Below, in pieces: positions 33,841-44,432 of a stretch of DNA of 64,000 bases (positions are counted from its first letter, which is position 1; each line of letters begins with the position of its first letter). A program made the position numbers and the translations under genes. The notes beneath the pieces are model-generated. The model had not been told where the DNA came from. It ran no database searches and saw only the letters and a list, made by a program, of their open reading frames with translations. Source of the stretch: Betaproteobacteria bacterium. Its GTDB lineage: Bacteria; Pseudomonadota; Gammaproteobacteria; Burkholderiales; Usitatibacteraceae. The stretch is from NCBI GenBank assembly GCA_016709665.1, contig JADJMI010000001.1, forward strand, positions 868,001-932,000, in the 5' to 3' direction.

Positions 33841-33883
33841 CGCGGTCTAGATTGGGTCCACACCGCGTAAGGAGAGAAACGCC

Positions 33884-35326
33884 ATGGCCAACGACCCTGC
33901 CGACCGCTACCGCGCCGGCGTCATGAAATACGCCCAGATGGGCTACTGGCAGCCGGACTACCAGCCGAAGGAGACCGACGTTCTCGCGCTCTTCCGGATC
34001 ACGCCGCAGGAAGGCGTGGATCCCGAGGAAGCCGCCGCGGCCGTCGCGGGCGAATCGTCGACCGCCACCTGGACGGTGGTGTGGACCGATCGCCTCACGG
34101 CCTGCGACATGTACCGGGCCAAGGCCTACCGCGTGGATCCCGTGCCGGGAACGCCGGGGCAGTACTTCGCCTACATCGCCTACGACCTCGACCTCTTCGA
34201 GTCGGGTTCCATCGCGAACCTCACGGCCTCGATCATCGGCAACGTCTTCGGCTTCAAGCCGCTCAAGGCCCTGCGCCTGGAGGACATGCGCCTGCCGATC
34301 GCCTACGTGAAGGGTTTCCAGGGGCCGGCGACCGGCATCGTCGTCGAGCGCGAGCGCCTCGACAAGTTCGGCCGCCCGCTGCTGGGCGCCACCGTGAAGC
34401 CGAAGCTGGGCCTCTCGGGCAAGAACTACGGCCGCGTGGTCTACGAGGCGCTCAAGGGCGGCCTCGACTTCACCAAGGACGACGAGAACATCAACTCGCA
34501 GCCCTTCATGCACTGGCGCGACCGCTTCCTCTACTGCATGGAAGCCGTGAACCGCGCGCAGGCCGCCACGGGCGAGATCAAGGGCACCTACCTCAACATC
34601 ACGGCCGGGACGATGGAGGACATGTACGAGCGCGCGGAATTCGCGAAGGAACTGGGCTCGACCATCGTCATGATCGACCTGGTGATCGGCTACACGGCCA
34701 TCCAGTCGATGGCCAAGTGGGCGCGCAGGAACGACATGATCCTGCACCTGCACCGCGCGGGGCACTCCACCTACACGCGCCAGAAGACGCACGGCATCTC
34801 GTTCCGCGTCATCTCCAAGTGGATGCGCCTGTCGGGCGTCGACCACATCCACGCGGGCACCATCGTCGGCAAGCTCGAGGGCGACCCGAACTCGGTCCAG
34901 GGCTTCTACGACATCCTGCGCGAGGAGAACAACCCGGTGAACCTCGAGCGCGGCATCTTCTTCGAGCAGGATTGGGGCGGCCTTCGCGGCGTGATGCCCG
35001 TGGCCTCCGGCGGCATCCACGCCGGCCAGATGCACCAGCTGCTCACCTACCTGGGCGACGACGTGGTGCTGCAGTTCGGCGGCGGCACCATCGGCCACCC
35101 GATGGGCATCCAGGCGGGCGCCACCGCCAACCGCGTGGCGCTCGAGGCGATGGTGCTCGCCCGCAACGAGGGCCGCGACATCTGGAACGAGGGTCCCGCC
35201 ATCCTCGCCCACGCCGCGAAGAGCTGCACGCCGCTCAAGGCGGCCCTCGACACCTGGGGCGAGGTCACCTTCGACTACGCCTCCACCGACACGCTCGATT
35301 TCGTCCCCACCCCGACCGCCGCCTGA
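33884..35326 (+). CDS. cbbL: RuBisCO large subunit, form I red type
   Basis: RbcL carboxylates ribulose bisphosphate. The 480-residue protein carries the active-site motif GGLDFTKDDENINSQPF with carbamylated Lys198, KPKLGLSGKNYGR (catalytic Lys), and loop 6 GTIVGKLEGD. The N-terminus (MKYAQMGYWQPDYQPKETDVLALFRITPQEGVDP) and neighbouring cbbX mark the red-type form IC found in facultative autotrophs. The C-terminus ends FDYASTDTLDFVPTPTAA. It is divergent from cbbR and 11 bp upstream of cbbS. Confidence 0.98.
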   Translation: MANDPADRYRAGVMKYAQMGYWQPDYQPKETDVLALFRITPQEGVDPEEAAAAVAGESSTATWTVVWTDRLTACDMYRAKAYRVDPVPGTPGQYFAYIAYDLDLFESGSIANLTASIIGNVFGFKPLKALRLEDMRLPIAYVKGFQGPATGIVVERERLDKFGRPLLGATVKPKLGLSGKNYGRVVYEALKGGLDFTKDDENINSQPFMHWRDRFLYCMEAVNRAQAATGEIKGTYLNITAGTMEDMYERAEFAKELGSTIVMIDLVIGYTAIQSMAKWARRNDMILHLHRAGHSTYTRQKTHGISFRVISKWMRLSGVDHIHAGTIVGKLEGDPNSVQGFYDILREENNPVNLERGIFFEQDWGGLRGVMPVASGGIHAGQMHQLLTYLGDDVVLQFGGGTIGHPMGIQAGATANRVALEAMVLARNEGRDIWNEGPAILAHAAKSCTPLKAALDTWGEVTFDYASTDTLDFVPTPTAA

Positions 35327-35337
35327 GGAATGCCACG

Positions 35338-35757
35338 ATGAGACTCACGCAAGGGACCTTTTCCTTCCTTCCCGACCTCACCGATGCCCAGATCAAGGCG
35401 CAGGTCGAGTATTGTCTTGCCAAGGGCTGGGCCGTTTCCATCGAATACACGGACGACCCGCACCCCCGCAACACCTACTGGGAAATGTACGGAAACCCGA
35501 TGTTCGACCTGAAGGACGCCGCCGGCGTGATGACCGAGGTGAACGCCTGCCGCAAGGCCTTCCCGAGCCACTACGTGAAGCTGAACGCGTTCGACTCGTC
35601 GCACGGCTGGGAGGCGCTGCGCCTGTCGTTCATCGTGAACCGCCCGAAGGTCGAGCCCGGCTTCGAGCTGCGGCGCGAGGAGGGCGCGGGACGCATCCAG
35701 CGCTACAGCACGCGTTCCTACGCGACGGCCAAGCCCGAGGGCGGGCGTTACAGCTGA
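35338..35757 (+). CDS. cbbS: RuBisCO small subunit, red type
   Basis: The 139-residue small subunit caps the L8S8 complex. It begins MRLTQGTFSFLPDLTD and contains IEYTDDPHPRNTYWEMYGNPMFD. It has the C-terminal extension (RREEGAGRIQRYSTRSYATAKPEGGRYS) that forms the beta hairpins filling the central channel in red-type enzymes. This agrees with form IC. It lies 11 bp after cbbL and 18 bp before cbbX. Confidence 0.97.
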   Translation: MRLTQGTFSFLPDLTDAQIKAQVEYCLAKGWAVSIEYTDDPHPRNTYWEMYGNPMFDLKDAAGVMTEVNACRKAFPSHYVKLNAFDSSHGWEALRLSFIVNRPKVEPGFELRREEGAGRIQRYSTRSYATAKPEGGRYS

Positions 35758-35775
35758 TCCCCGAGCCCCGCCCCG

Positions 35776-36678
35776 ATGAACGACGCGCTCACCATCGACC
35801 TGGAAGCCCTCTCGCAGGAGGCGGGGCTCCCCGCGCTCCTCGCCGAGCTCGACACGAGCCTCGTGGGCCTCGCGCCGGTGAAGACGCGCATCCGCGAGAT
35901 CGCGGCGCTGCTGGTGGTGGATCGCGCACGGCGGCAGGTGGGTCTCGCGGCCGCGCCGCCCTCGCTGCACATGTCGTTCACGGGAAACCCCGGCACGGGC
36001 AAGACGACCGTCGCGCTGCGCATGGCGGAGATCCTCCACCGCCTGGGCTACTGCCGGAAGGGGCACCTCGTCGCCGTCACCCGCGACGACCTCGTGGGCC
36101 AGTTCATCGGCCACACCGCGCCCAAGACGAAGGAGGTTCTCAAGCGCGCCATGGGCGGCGTGCTCTTCGTCGACGAGGCCTACTATCTCTACCGGCCGGA
36201 GAACGAGCGCGACTACGGCATGGAGGCGATCGAGATCCTCCTGCAGGTGATGGAGAACCAGCGCGACGACCTCGTCGTGATCGTGGCCGGGTACAAGGAC
36301 CGCATGGACACCTTCTTCAAGGCGAACCCCGGCCTGTCCTCGCGCATCGCCCACCACATCGATTTCCCGGACTACGCGCCCGACGAGCTGCTCGCCATCT
36401 CCGACCTGATGCTCGGCGGCATGCAGTACCGCCTGAGCCCGGCGGCCCGCGAAACGCTGGTCGAGTACATCGCGCTTCGCCGCGCCCGGCCGCACTTCGC
36501 CAACGCCCGCTCGATCCGCAACGCCCTCGACCGCGCGCGCCTTCGCCAGGCCAACCGCCTCTTCGCCTCGCGAAGCGGGCCCGTGGCGCCGGACGCCCTC
36601 ATGACGATAGAAGCCGAGGACCTGCGCGCGAGCCGGGTCTTCGCGGATAACGCGCGCCAGCCAGATTTTCGCGGATAA
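35776..36678 (+). CDS. cbbX: RuBisCO activase CbbX (AAA+)
   Basis: CbbX is the red-type activase. It threads the C-terminus of the large subunit to release inhibitory sugar phosphates. The 300-residue AAA+ protein has Walker A SFTGNPGTGKTTVA (about 67-80), Walker B GGVLFVDEAYYLY and the RuBP/hexamer-related segment FANARSIRNALDRARLRQANRLF. The short tail FADNARQPDFRG follows. Its presence after cbbS confirms the red-type assignment. Near its end an 11-base sequence (TTCGCGGATAA) occurs twice, 28 bases apart, without obvious meaning. Confidence 0.96.
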   Translation: MNDALTIDLEALSQEAGLPALLAELDTSLVGLAPVKTRIREIAALLVVDRARRQVGLAAAPPSLHMSFTGNPGTGKTTVALRMAEILHRLGYCRKGHLVAVTRDDLVGQFIGHTAPKTKEVLKRAMGGVLFVDEAYYLYRPENERDYGMEAIEILLQVMENQRDDLVVIVAGYKDRMDTFFKANPGLSSRIAHHIDFPDYAPDELLAISDLMLGGMQYRLSPAARETLVEYIALRRARPHFANARSIRNALDRARLRQANRLFASRSGPVAPDALMTIEAEDLRASRVFADNARQPDFRG

Positions 36679-36689
36679 AAAGGAACGCC

Positions 36690-37460
36690 ATGACCCTGAA
36701 GGCCCTGCTGTTCGACGTCGACGGCACGCTCGCCGACACCGAGGAAACCCACCGCCAGGCCTTCAACTCGGCCTTCCTGGAGTTCCAGCTGCCCTACGCC
36801 TGGAACGCCGAGCAGTACGAGGTGCTGCTGCGCATCTCCGGCGGCAAGGAACGGCTCGCGCAGTTCTTCGCGGGGCTGCCGGTCACCGAGGCCGAGCGCG
36901 CGCGCCTCGCGGCGAACGTCGCGAACCTGCACCGCGTGAAGACCGACCGGTACGCGGAGCTCGTCGCCGCGGGCGGCTCGCCGCTTCGCCCCGGCATCGC
37001 GCGCCTGCTCGACGAGGCGCTCGTCGCCGGCATCCGCGTGGGCATCGCTTCGACGACCACCTCCGCCAACGTGGCCGCACTCCTGGACGCCGAGCTCGGC
37101 AAGGGCGCGCACCGGCGCTTCTCGGTCATCGCCTGCGGGGACGTCGTGCCGGCCAAGAAGCCCGCGCCGGACATCTACCGGCTCGCCCTCTCGGCGCTCG
37201 GCCTCTCGCCGGAGGACGCCGTGGCCTTCGAGGATTCCGCCAACGGCCTCGCGGCGGCCAAGGCGGCGGGGATCTTCACCGTCGTCACGCCCACGCGCTG
37301 GACCCGTTCCCAGGATTTCGGCGAAGCGGATCTCACGCTCCCGCACCTGGGCGACCCCGCACATCCGCTCTCGGGAGAGGACGCCGCGCGAGCGGGCGGC
37401 GCCTTCCTCACGCTCGAGGCGCTCGCCACGATGCACGGCCGCACGCGCCGCGCGGCCTGA
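36690..37460 (+). CDS. cbbY: HAD phosphatase CbbY
   Basis: CbbY dephosphorylates xylulose-1,5-bisphosphate, a misfire product that inhibits RuBisCO. The 256-residue HAD protein has the nucleophile motif LLFDVDGTLADTEETHRQAFN at the N-terminus, IASTTTSANV (motif II) and motifs III/IV as KKPAPDIYRLAL and AFEDSANG. It is 11 bp after cbbX and 10 bp before fbp. The pairing with cbbX gives the cell both RuBisCO release and inhibitor removal. Confidence 0.93.
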   Translation: MTLKALLFDVDGTLADTEETHRQAFNSAFLEFQLPYAWNAEQYEVLLRISGGKERLAQFFAGLPVTEAERARLAANVANLHRVKTDRYAELVAAGGSPLRPGIARLLDEALVAGIRVGIASTTTSANVAALLDAELGKGAHRRFSVIACGDVVPAKKPAPDIYRLALSALGLSPEDAVAFEDSANGLAAAKAAGIFTVVTPTRWTRSQDFGEADLTLPHLGDPAHPLSGEDAARAGGAFLTLEALATMHGRTRRAA

Positions 37461-37470
37461 GGACGCAGCC

Positions 37471-38565
37471 ATGAGGCCATCGCTCGTCGTCGAGACCCGC
37501 CCCACCATCACGCAATTCTTCCTGGCCGAGCAGCGCAAGGTGCCGGGCGCGACGGGCGAGTTCACGGCCGTCATCAACCACATCCGGCTCGCCTGCAAGC
37601 GAATCGGCAACGCCGTGGGCCAGGGGGCGCTCGCGGGCGCGCTCGGCACCGCGGGCACGGACAACGTCCAGGGCGAGAAGCAGATGCGCCTCGACGTGCT
37701 GGCCGACGAGATCTTCGTGGCCACGAACGAGTGGGGCGGGCACCTCGCCGGCCTGGTCTCCGAGGAGCGGGACGAGCCCTACGTGATCCCGGACGCCTAC
37801 CCGCGCGGCCGCTACCTCCTCGTCTTCGACCCGCTGGACGGCTCCTCCAACATCGACGTGAACGTGTCGGTGGGCAGCATCTTCTCGGTGCTTCGCTGCC
37901 CCGAGGGCGTGCTGGAACCGGCCGCGAAGGATTTCCTGCAGCCGGGCACGAAGCAGGTGGCCGCGGGCTACGCGATCTACGGTCCGACGACGATGCTCGT
38001 CATCACGCTGGGCAACGGCACCCACGGCTTCACGCTCGACCGCGCGATGGGGGAGTTCATCCTCACCCACCCGGACATGCGCATCCCCGAGGCCACGCGC
38101 GAGTTCGCGATCAACACCTCGAACGCGCGCTTCTGGGAAGCGCCCGTGCGCCGCTACGTGGACGAATGCGTGCAGGGCAAGACCGGGCCGCGCGGCAACG
38201 ACTTCAACATGCGCTGGATCGCCTCGCTCGTGGCCGAGGTGCACCGCATCCTCGTGCGCGGCGGGCTCTTCATGTACCCGCGCGACACCAAGGATCCCTC
38301 GAAACCCGGGCGCCTGCGCCTGCTCTACGAGGCGAACCCCATGGCGATGGTGATCGAGCAGGCCGGCGGCCTGGCCTCGACGGGCCGGGGGCGCATTCTC
38401 GAGGTCGAGCCCACGAACCTTCACCAGCGCGCGCCGGTCATCCTCGGCTCGCGCGAGGAGGTCGAGCGCATCGAGCGCTACCACCGGGACCACGATGCCG
38501 GCATCGAGCCGCCGCGCGCCCCGCCCCTCTTCCAGGAGCGATCGCTCTTCACCACCCGGAGCTGA
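37471..38565 (+). CDS. fbp: fructose-1,6-bisphosphatase class 1
   Basis: This enzyme removes the 1-phosphate of fructose bisphosphate and, in Calvin cycle bacteria, often also sedoheptulose bisphosphate. The 364-residue protein shows the metal-binding motif VFDPLDGSSNIDVNVSVGSIFSV and later LYEANPMAMVIEQAGG. Its length is at the upper end for class 1, with an N-terminal extension RPTITQFFLAEQRK. It lies in the operon between cbbY and prk. The dual SBPase activity is an inference from the absence of a separate gene. Confidence 0.95.
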   Translation: MRPSLVVETRPTITQFFLAEQRKVPGATGEFTAVINHIRLACKRIGNAVGQGALAGALGTAGTDNVQGEKQMRLDVLADEIFVATNEWGGHLAGLVSEERDEPYVIPDAYPRGRYLLVFDPLDGSSNIDVNVSVGSIFSVLRCPEGVLEPAAKDFLQPGTKQVAAGYAIYGPTTMLVITLGNGTHGFTLDRAMGEFILTHPDMRIPEATREFAINTSNARFWEAPVRRYVDECVQGKTGPRGNDFNMRWIASLVAEVHRILVRGGLFMYPRDTKDPSKPGRLRLLYEANPMAMVIEQAGGLASTGRGRILEVEPTNLHQRAPVILGSREEVERIERYHRDHDAGIEPPRAPPLFQERSLFTTRS

Positions 38566-38570
38566 ACACC

Positions 38571-39452
38571 ATGTCGGCCAAGCACCCCATCATCGCCATC
38601 ACGGGCTCCTCGGGCGCCGGGACCACCTCGGTCATGCGCACCTTCGAGCAGATCTTCCGGCGCGAGAACGTGAACGCCGCCTTCGTCGAGGGCGACAGCT
38701 TCCACCGCTACAACCGCGCCGAGATGAAGATGAAGATGGCCGAGGAGTGGAACGCGGGCAACCGCCACATGAGCCACTTCGGCCCCGACTCGAACCTGTT
38801 CGCGGAGCTCGAGTCGCTCTTCCGCGATTACTCGCAGGCCGGCCGGGGCAAGCGACGCCGCTACCTGCACGACGACCTGGAGGCGGCGCCGTACAAGCAG
38901 CCGCCGGGCACGTTCACCGACTGGGAAGACATCCCCGAAGGCACCGACTGCCTCTTCTACGAGGGCCTGCACGGCGCCGTCGCCTGCGGCGACGTGGACG
39001 TGGCGAAGTACCCGGACCTGCTCATCGGCGTGGTGCCGGTGATGAACCTCGAGTGGATCCAGAAGCTGCACCGCGACCGCTCGATGCGCGGCTACTCGAC
39101 CGAGGCCGTGACGGACACGATCCTCCGGCGCATGCCCGATTACATCAACTACATCTGCCCGCAGTTCTCGCGCACGCACGTGAACTTCCAGCGCGTGCCG
39201 ACGGTGGACACCTCCAACCCCTTCATCGCCCGCTTCATCCCGACGCCCGACGAGAGCTTCCTCGTCATCCGCTTCGCGAACCCCCGCGGCATCGACTTCC
39301 CGTACCTGCTCTCGATGCTCAAGGATTCCTTCATGTCGCGCGCCAACACGATCGTGTGCCCGGGCGGCAAGATGGACCTGGCGATGCAGACCATCCTCAC
39401 GCCGATGATCTGGCGGCTGATGGAGCGTCGCAAGCAGGCCTCCGGCCGATAA
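38571..39452 (+). CDS. cbbP: phosphoribulokinase
   Basis: PRK makes ribulose bisphosphate for RuBisCO, the committed Calvin cycle step. The 293-residue protein is of the proteobacterial class I type. It has the P-loop ITGSSGAGTTSVM at about 10-22, the Asp/His-rich loop FVEGDSFHRYNRAEMKMK and the motif DCLFYEGLHGAV. It starts 5 bp after the fbp stop. A GC-rich 10-bp stem with a long loop follows (39457-39490), without a U-run. Confidence 0.96.
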   Translation: MSAKHPIIAITGSSGAGTTSVMRTFEQIFRRENVNAAFVEGDSFHRYNRAEMKMKMAEEWNAGNRHMSHFGPDSNLFAELESLFRDYSQAGRGKRRRYLHDDLEAAPYKQPPGTFTDWEDIPEGTDCLFYEGLHGAVACGDVDVAKYPDLLIGVVPVMNLEWIQKLHRDRSMRGYSTEAVTDTILRRMPDYINYICPQFSRTHVNFQRVPTVDTSNPFIARFIPTPDESFLVIRFANPRGIDFPYLLSMLKDSFMSRANTIVCPGGKMDLAMQTILTPMIWRLMERRKQASGR

Positions 39453-39511
39453 CCTGCCCGCGCGCGATCCGGGCCCCGGCCGCGCGCGGGGAACCCGGCC
39501 CCGATCCGCGA

Positions 39512-39517
39512 TAAAAT
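39512..39517 (+). promoter_or_regulatory. TAAAAT -10 element upstream of tkt
   Basis: A TAAAAT hexamer, one of the few AT-rich tracts in the 106-bp gap between prk and tkt, could serve an internal promoter. A convincing -35 is absent. Confidence 0.35.
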
Positions 39518-39558
39518 ACGGCCTCCCGCCGCACCTCCTTCCTTCCCAGGGTTTTCGA

Positions 39559-41562
39559 ATGTCCTCCGCCGCCCCGCAGGTCCCCCACGCCGATCTCGTG
39601 AACGCCATCCGCGCCCTCGCCATGGACGCGGTCCAGAAGGCCAACTCGGGCCACCCCGGCATGCCCATGGGCATGGCCGAGATCGCCGAGGTGCTCTGGC
39701 GCCGGTTCCTGCGGCACAACCCGTCGAACCCGGCCTGGGCGGACCGCGACCGCTTCGTGCTCTCGAACGGGCACGGCTCGATGCTGCAGTACGCCCTGCT
39801 CCACCTTTCGGGTTACGCGCTCACGATCGACGACCTGAAGGCGTTCCGGCAGCTGCACTCGAAGACGCCGGGCCACCCGGAGGTGCACGTCACCCCGGGC
39901 GTCGAGACGACCACCGGCCCGCTCGGCCAGGGCCTCGCCAACGCCGTGGGCATGGCGCTCGCCGAGCGGCTCCTCGCCGCCGAGTTCAACCGGCCCGGCC
40001 ACACCGTCGTCGACCACAACACCTATGCCTTCGCGGGCGATGGCTGCCTGATGGAAGGCATCTCGCACGAGGCGTGCTCGCTCGCCGGCACCCTCGAACT
40101 GGGCAAGCTGATCGTCCTGTACGACGACAACGGCATCTCCATCGACGGCGAGGTCGAGGGCTGGTTCACCGACAACACGCCGATGCGCTTCGCCGCCTAC
40201 GGCTGGCACGTCATCCCGAACGTCGACGGCCACGACCCGAAGGCCCTCGAGGCCGCCATCGCGGAAGCGCGCGCGGACGACTCGAAGCCCACCCTCATCT
40301 GCTGCAAGACGGTGATCGGCAAGGGCTCGCCGGGCAAGCAGGGCACCGAAGGCGTGCACGGCGCCGCGCTCGGCGACAAGGAAGTGGCCGCCACCCGCGC
40401 GGCCATCGGCTGGCCGCACGCCCCCTTCGAGATCCCGCCGGGCGTCTACGCGGCCTGGGACCAGCGGCCGCGCGGCGGCGCCCTCGAGGCGGAATGGACG
40501 AAGCGCTTCGCGGCGTACGAATCCGCCCACCCGGACCTCGCGAAGGAATTCCGCCGCCGCATGGCCGGCGACCTGCCGCCCAACTGGGCGTCCGTCGTCG
40601 AGGAGATGGTGGCGAAGTCCGTCGCGAAGGGCGAGACCGTCGCCACGCGCAAGGCCTCCCAGATCGCCATCGAGGCGATCGCCCCGCACCTGCCCGGCTT
40701 CCTGGGCGGCTCCGCGGACCTCACGGGCTCCAACCTCACGAACTGGTCGGGCTCGAAGCCCGTCTCGGCGAAGCAGGCCGGCAACTACGTGAGCTTCGGC
40801 GTGCGCGAGTTCGGCATGGCCGCCATCGGCAACGGCATCGCCCTGCACGGCGGCTTCATTCCCTACTCGGGCACGTTCCTCACCTTCAGCGACTATTCGC
40901 GCAACGCCATCCGCATGGCTGCGCTCATGAAGATCCGCAACCTGTTCGTCTTCACGCACGACTCCATCGGCCTGGGCGAGGACGGGCCCACGCACCAGTC
41001 GGTGGAGCAGGTTGCGAGCCTTCGCCTGATCCCGGGGCTCGATCTCTGGCGGCCCGCGGACACGGTCGAGACGGCGGTGGCCTGGGCCTGCGCCCTCGAG
41101 CGCAAGGACGGCCCGTCGGCCTTCGCCCTGTCTCGCCAGAACGTGCCGTTCCAGGCCCGCACGCCCGGGGCCGTCGCGGCCATCCGCCGCGGGGGGTATG
41201 TGCTCTCCGATGCGGCCGGCGCGAAGGCCGTGATCATCGCCACCGGCTCGGAAGTCGGCCTCGCCATGGCCGCGCAGAAGGCACTGGCCGAGGGCGGCAT
41301 CGCGGTTCGCGTCGTTTCCATGCCCTGCACCAGCGTCTTCGACCGGCAGGACGCGGCGTGGCGCGCCGAGGTTCTGCCGAAGGGCCTGCCGCGCGTGGCC
41401 GTCGAGGCGGGCGTCACGGACCTGTGGCGCAAGTACGTGGGCCTGGAAGGCGCGGTGATCGGCGTCGACCGCTTCGGCGAATCGGCCCCGGCCGGCGAGG
41501 TCTACAAGCTCTTCGGCGTGGACGCGGCGCATGTCGCCGACGCCGTGCGCGCCGTCCTGTAG
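39559..41562 (+). CDS. tkt: transketolase
   Basis: Transketolase transfers two-carbon units among sugar phosphates, regenerating xylulose and ribose phosphates in the Calvin cycle. The 667-residue protein shows the N-terminal catalytic His (NSGHPGMPMGMAEI), the TPP/metal site GDGCLMEGISHEACSLAGTLELGKLIVLYDDN, and the pyrimidine-domain segment HDSIGLGEDGPTHQSVEQ. Length is standard. It follows prk after 106 bp. The GNAT gene begins 5 bp after its stop. Confidence 0.97.
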   Translation: MSSAAPQVPHADLVNAIRALAMDAVQKANSGHPGMPMGMAEIAEVLWRRFLRHNPSNPAWADRDRFVLSNGHGSMLQYALLHLSGYALTIDDLKAFRQLHSKTPGHPEVHVTPGVETTTGPLGQGLANAVGMALAERLLAAEFNRPGHTVVDHNTYAFAGDGCLMEGISHEACSLAGTLELGKLIVLYDDNGISIDGEVEGWFTDNTPMRFAAYGWHVIPNVDGHDPKALEAAIAEARADDSKPTLICCKTVIGKGSPGKQGTEGVHGAALGDKEVAATRAAIGWPHAPFEIPPGVYAAWDQRPRGGALEAEWTKRFAAYESAHPDLAKEFRRRMAGDLPPNWASVVEEMVAKSVAKGETVATRKASQIAIEAIAPHLPGFLGGSADLTGSNLTNWSGSKPVSAKQAGNYVSFGVREFGMAAIGNGIALHGGFIPYSGTFLTFSDYSRNAIRMAALMKIRNLFVFTHDSIGLGEDGPTHQSVEQVASLRLIPGLDLWRPADTVETAVAWACALERKDGPSAFALSRQNVPFQARTPGAVAAIRRGGYVLSDAAGAKAVIIATGSEVGLAMAAQKALAEGGIAVRVVSMPCTSVFDRQDAAWRAEVLPKGLPRVAVEAGVTDLWRKYVGLEGAVIGVDRFGESAPAGEVYKLFGVDAAHVADAVRAVL

Positions 41563-41567
41563 CCATC

Positions 41568-42131
41568 GTGGGCGACTGGGTCGTCCGCCGCGCGGGGCCC
41601 GCCGACGCCGAGGCGCTCCGGCACGTGCATGCCGAGGGCTGGCGCGCCACCTATGCGGGCATCCTCCCGGCGCTCGCCATCGACCGGGAAGTGAAGCGAC
41701 GCCGCGCAAGCGGCTGGGGTCCCGTCCTCGTCGAGCAGGGCCTCGCCGCCGTGCTCGTGGCCGAATCCCGCGAAACCGGCATCGTCGGATTCGCCGCCGT
41801 GGGCGATCCGCGCGAGTCCATCGCGGACCTCGAGGCCGAGATCGCCGAGCTCTACGTGCTGCCCGCCCACCAGGGCCGCGGTGCCGGGCGCGCGCTCGTC
41901 GAGTCCGCGGCGCGCCATTTCATCCGCCACGGGCTCTTCGGCTTCTACGTGTGGGTGCTGCGCTCGAACCGGGCGCGCTTCTTCTACGAGGCCCTGGGCG
42001 GCGAGCCCGTCCTCGAGAAGACCGGCGCCGTCGGCGGCCACCCCTACGGCCTCGTCGCCTACGCCTGGCACGACCTCACGCGGCTCGTCACCGGCGCCGA
42101 TGCCCCGGGTGCCCTGCCTCCCATCGGCTAA
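41568..42131 (+). CDS. GNAT-family N-acetyltransferase inside the Calvin cycle gene set
   Basis: A 187-residue GNAT protein with VVRRAGPADAEALRHVHAEGWRATYAGILP at the N-terminus. It has the acetyl-CoA loop IAELYVLPAHQGRGAGRALVESAA in the middle and the family's C-terminal pattern YVWVLRSNRARFFYEALGGEPV. The substrate is unknown; small amines or protein N-termini are typical. GTG 41568 was chosen because it is the first start after the tkt stop and gives the complete domain. Its position between tkt and gap suggests co-expression with carbon fixation. Confidence 0.8.
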   Translation: MGDWVVRRAGPADAEALRHVHAEGWRATYAGILPALAIDREVKRRRASGWGPVLVEQGLAAVLVAESRETGIVGFAAVGDPRESIADLEAEIAELYVLPAHQGRGAGRALVESAARHFIRHGLFGFYVWVLRSNRARFFYEALGGEPVLEKTGAVGGHPYGLVAYAWHDLTRLVTGADAPGALPPIG

Positions 42132-42134
42132 AAT
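42129..42134 (+). promoter_or_regulatory. TAAAAT -10 element upstream of gap
   Basis: TAAAAT overlaps the stop codon of the GNAT gene, 43 bases before the gap start codon, and is followed by an AT-rich stretch. It may give gap-pgk-pyk an internal promoter. No clear -35. Confidence 0.35.
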
Positions 42135-42176
42135 AGCGGTTTTCGCGCACTCGTCACCACTCCCGGAGCCTCCCCC

Positions 42177-43187
42177 ATGACTATCCGCGTCGCCATCAAC
42201 GGCTACGGCCGCATCGGCCGAAACATCCTGCGTGCCCACTACGAAGGCGGCAAGCGCCACGACATCGAGATCGTCGCGATCAACGACCTGGGCAACGCCG
42301 AGACGAACGCCCACCTCACGCGCCACGACACGGCCCACGGCAGGTTCCCGTTCAAGGTCGACGTCGACGGCGACGCCATGGTGGTGAGCGGCGACCGCAT
42401 CCGCGTGCTGGCACAGCGCGACCCCTCGAAGCTCCCCTGGGGCGAACTCGGCGTCGATGTCGTGCTCGAATGCACGGGCCTCTTCACGACCAAGGAGAAG
42501 GCGGGCCTGCACCTGGCCGGCGGCGCGAAGAAGGTCATCATCTCCGCCCCGGGCGGCAAGGACGTCGACGCGACCGTCGTCTACGGCGTGAACCACGGCA
42601 CGCTCAAGGCGGCGCACACCGTCATCTCGAACGCCTCGTGCACCACGAACTGCCTGGCGCCGCTGGTGAAGCCGCTGCACGAGAAGATCGGCCTCGTGAC
42701 GGGCCTCATGACCACCATCCACGCCTACACGAACGACCAGGTGCTCACGGACGTCTACCACGAGGACCTTCGCCGCGCCCGCTCGGCCACCATGTCGATG
42801 ATCCCGACCAAGACGGGTGCCGCCGCCGCGGTGGGCCTGGTGCTGCCGGAGCTCAACGGCAAGCTCGACGGCTACGCCATCCGCGTGCCCACCATCAACG
42901 TCTCGGTCGTGGACCTCTCCTTCATCGCCGCGCGCGACACGACGGTGGACGAGGTGAACGCGATCATGAAGGAAGCCGCCGACGGCCCCCTCAAGGGCAT
43001 CCTGAACTACAACAAGGCGCCGCTCGTGTCGATCGACTTCAACCACGACCCGGCGTCCTCCACGTTCGACTCGACGCTCACGAAGGTCTCGGGCCGGCTC
43101 GTGAAGGTGTCGAGCTGGTATGACAACGAGTGGGGCTTTTCGAACCGCATGCTGGACACCACCGTCGCCCTGATGTCCGCCAAGTAA
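42177..43187 (+). CDS. gap: glyceraldehyde-3-phosphate dehydrogenase, type I
   Basis: GAPDH interconverts 1,3-bisphosphoglycerate and glyceraldehyde 3-phosphate; in the Calvin cycle it runs reductively. The 336-residue protein has the Rossmann start VAINGYGRIGRNILRA and the catalytic Cys in SNASCTTNCLAPLVKPLH. It also has the C-terminal catalytic domain ending in SWYDNEWGFSNRMLDT. Asp or Gly residues at the cofactor loop do not let me decide NAD versus NADP use. It is 9 bp before pgk. Confidence 0.97.
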   Translation: MTIRVAINGYGRIGRNILRAHYEGGKRHDIEIVAINDLGNAETNAHLTRHDTAHGRFPFKVDVDGDAMVVSGDRIRVLAQRDPSKLPWGELGVDVVLECTGLFTTKEKAGLHLAGGAKKVIISAPGGKDVDATVVYGVNHGTLKAAHTVISNASCTTNCLAPLVKPLHEKIGLVTGLMTTIHAYTNDQVLTDVYHEDLRRARSATMSMIPTKTGAAAAVGLVLPELNGKLDGYAIRVPTINVSVVDLSFIAARDTTVDEVNAIMKEAADGPLKGILNYNKAPLVSIDFNHDPASSTFDSTLTKVSGRLVKVSSWYDNEWGFSNRMLDTTVALMSAK

Positions 43188-43196
43188 GGAAATGCC

Positions 43197-44378
<1,182 letters not shown>

Positions 44379-44432
44379 TCCCGTCTTCGGCATCGGGTTA
44401 CACTCCGCGCTCAGCAACGAGAGGAGTCCCGC

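Noticed and set aside
36640..36678. 11-base direct repeat (TTCGCGGATAA) at the end of cbbX
   Set aside because: Two copies 28 bases apart are within the coding sequence and stop region and form no other structure. Probably chance.
39457..39490. GC-only 10-bp hairpin after prk as a terminator
   Set aside because: The loop is 14 bases, itself self-complementary, and there is no U-run. The operon seems to continue into tkt.
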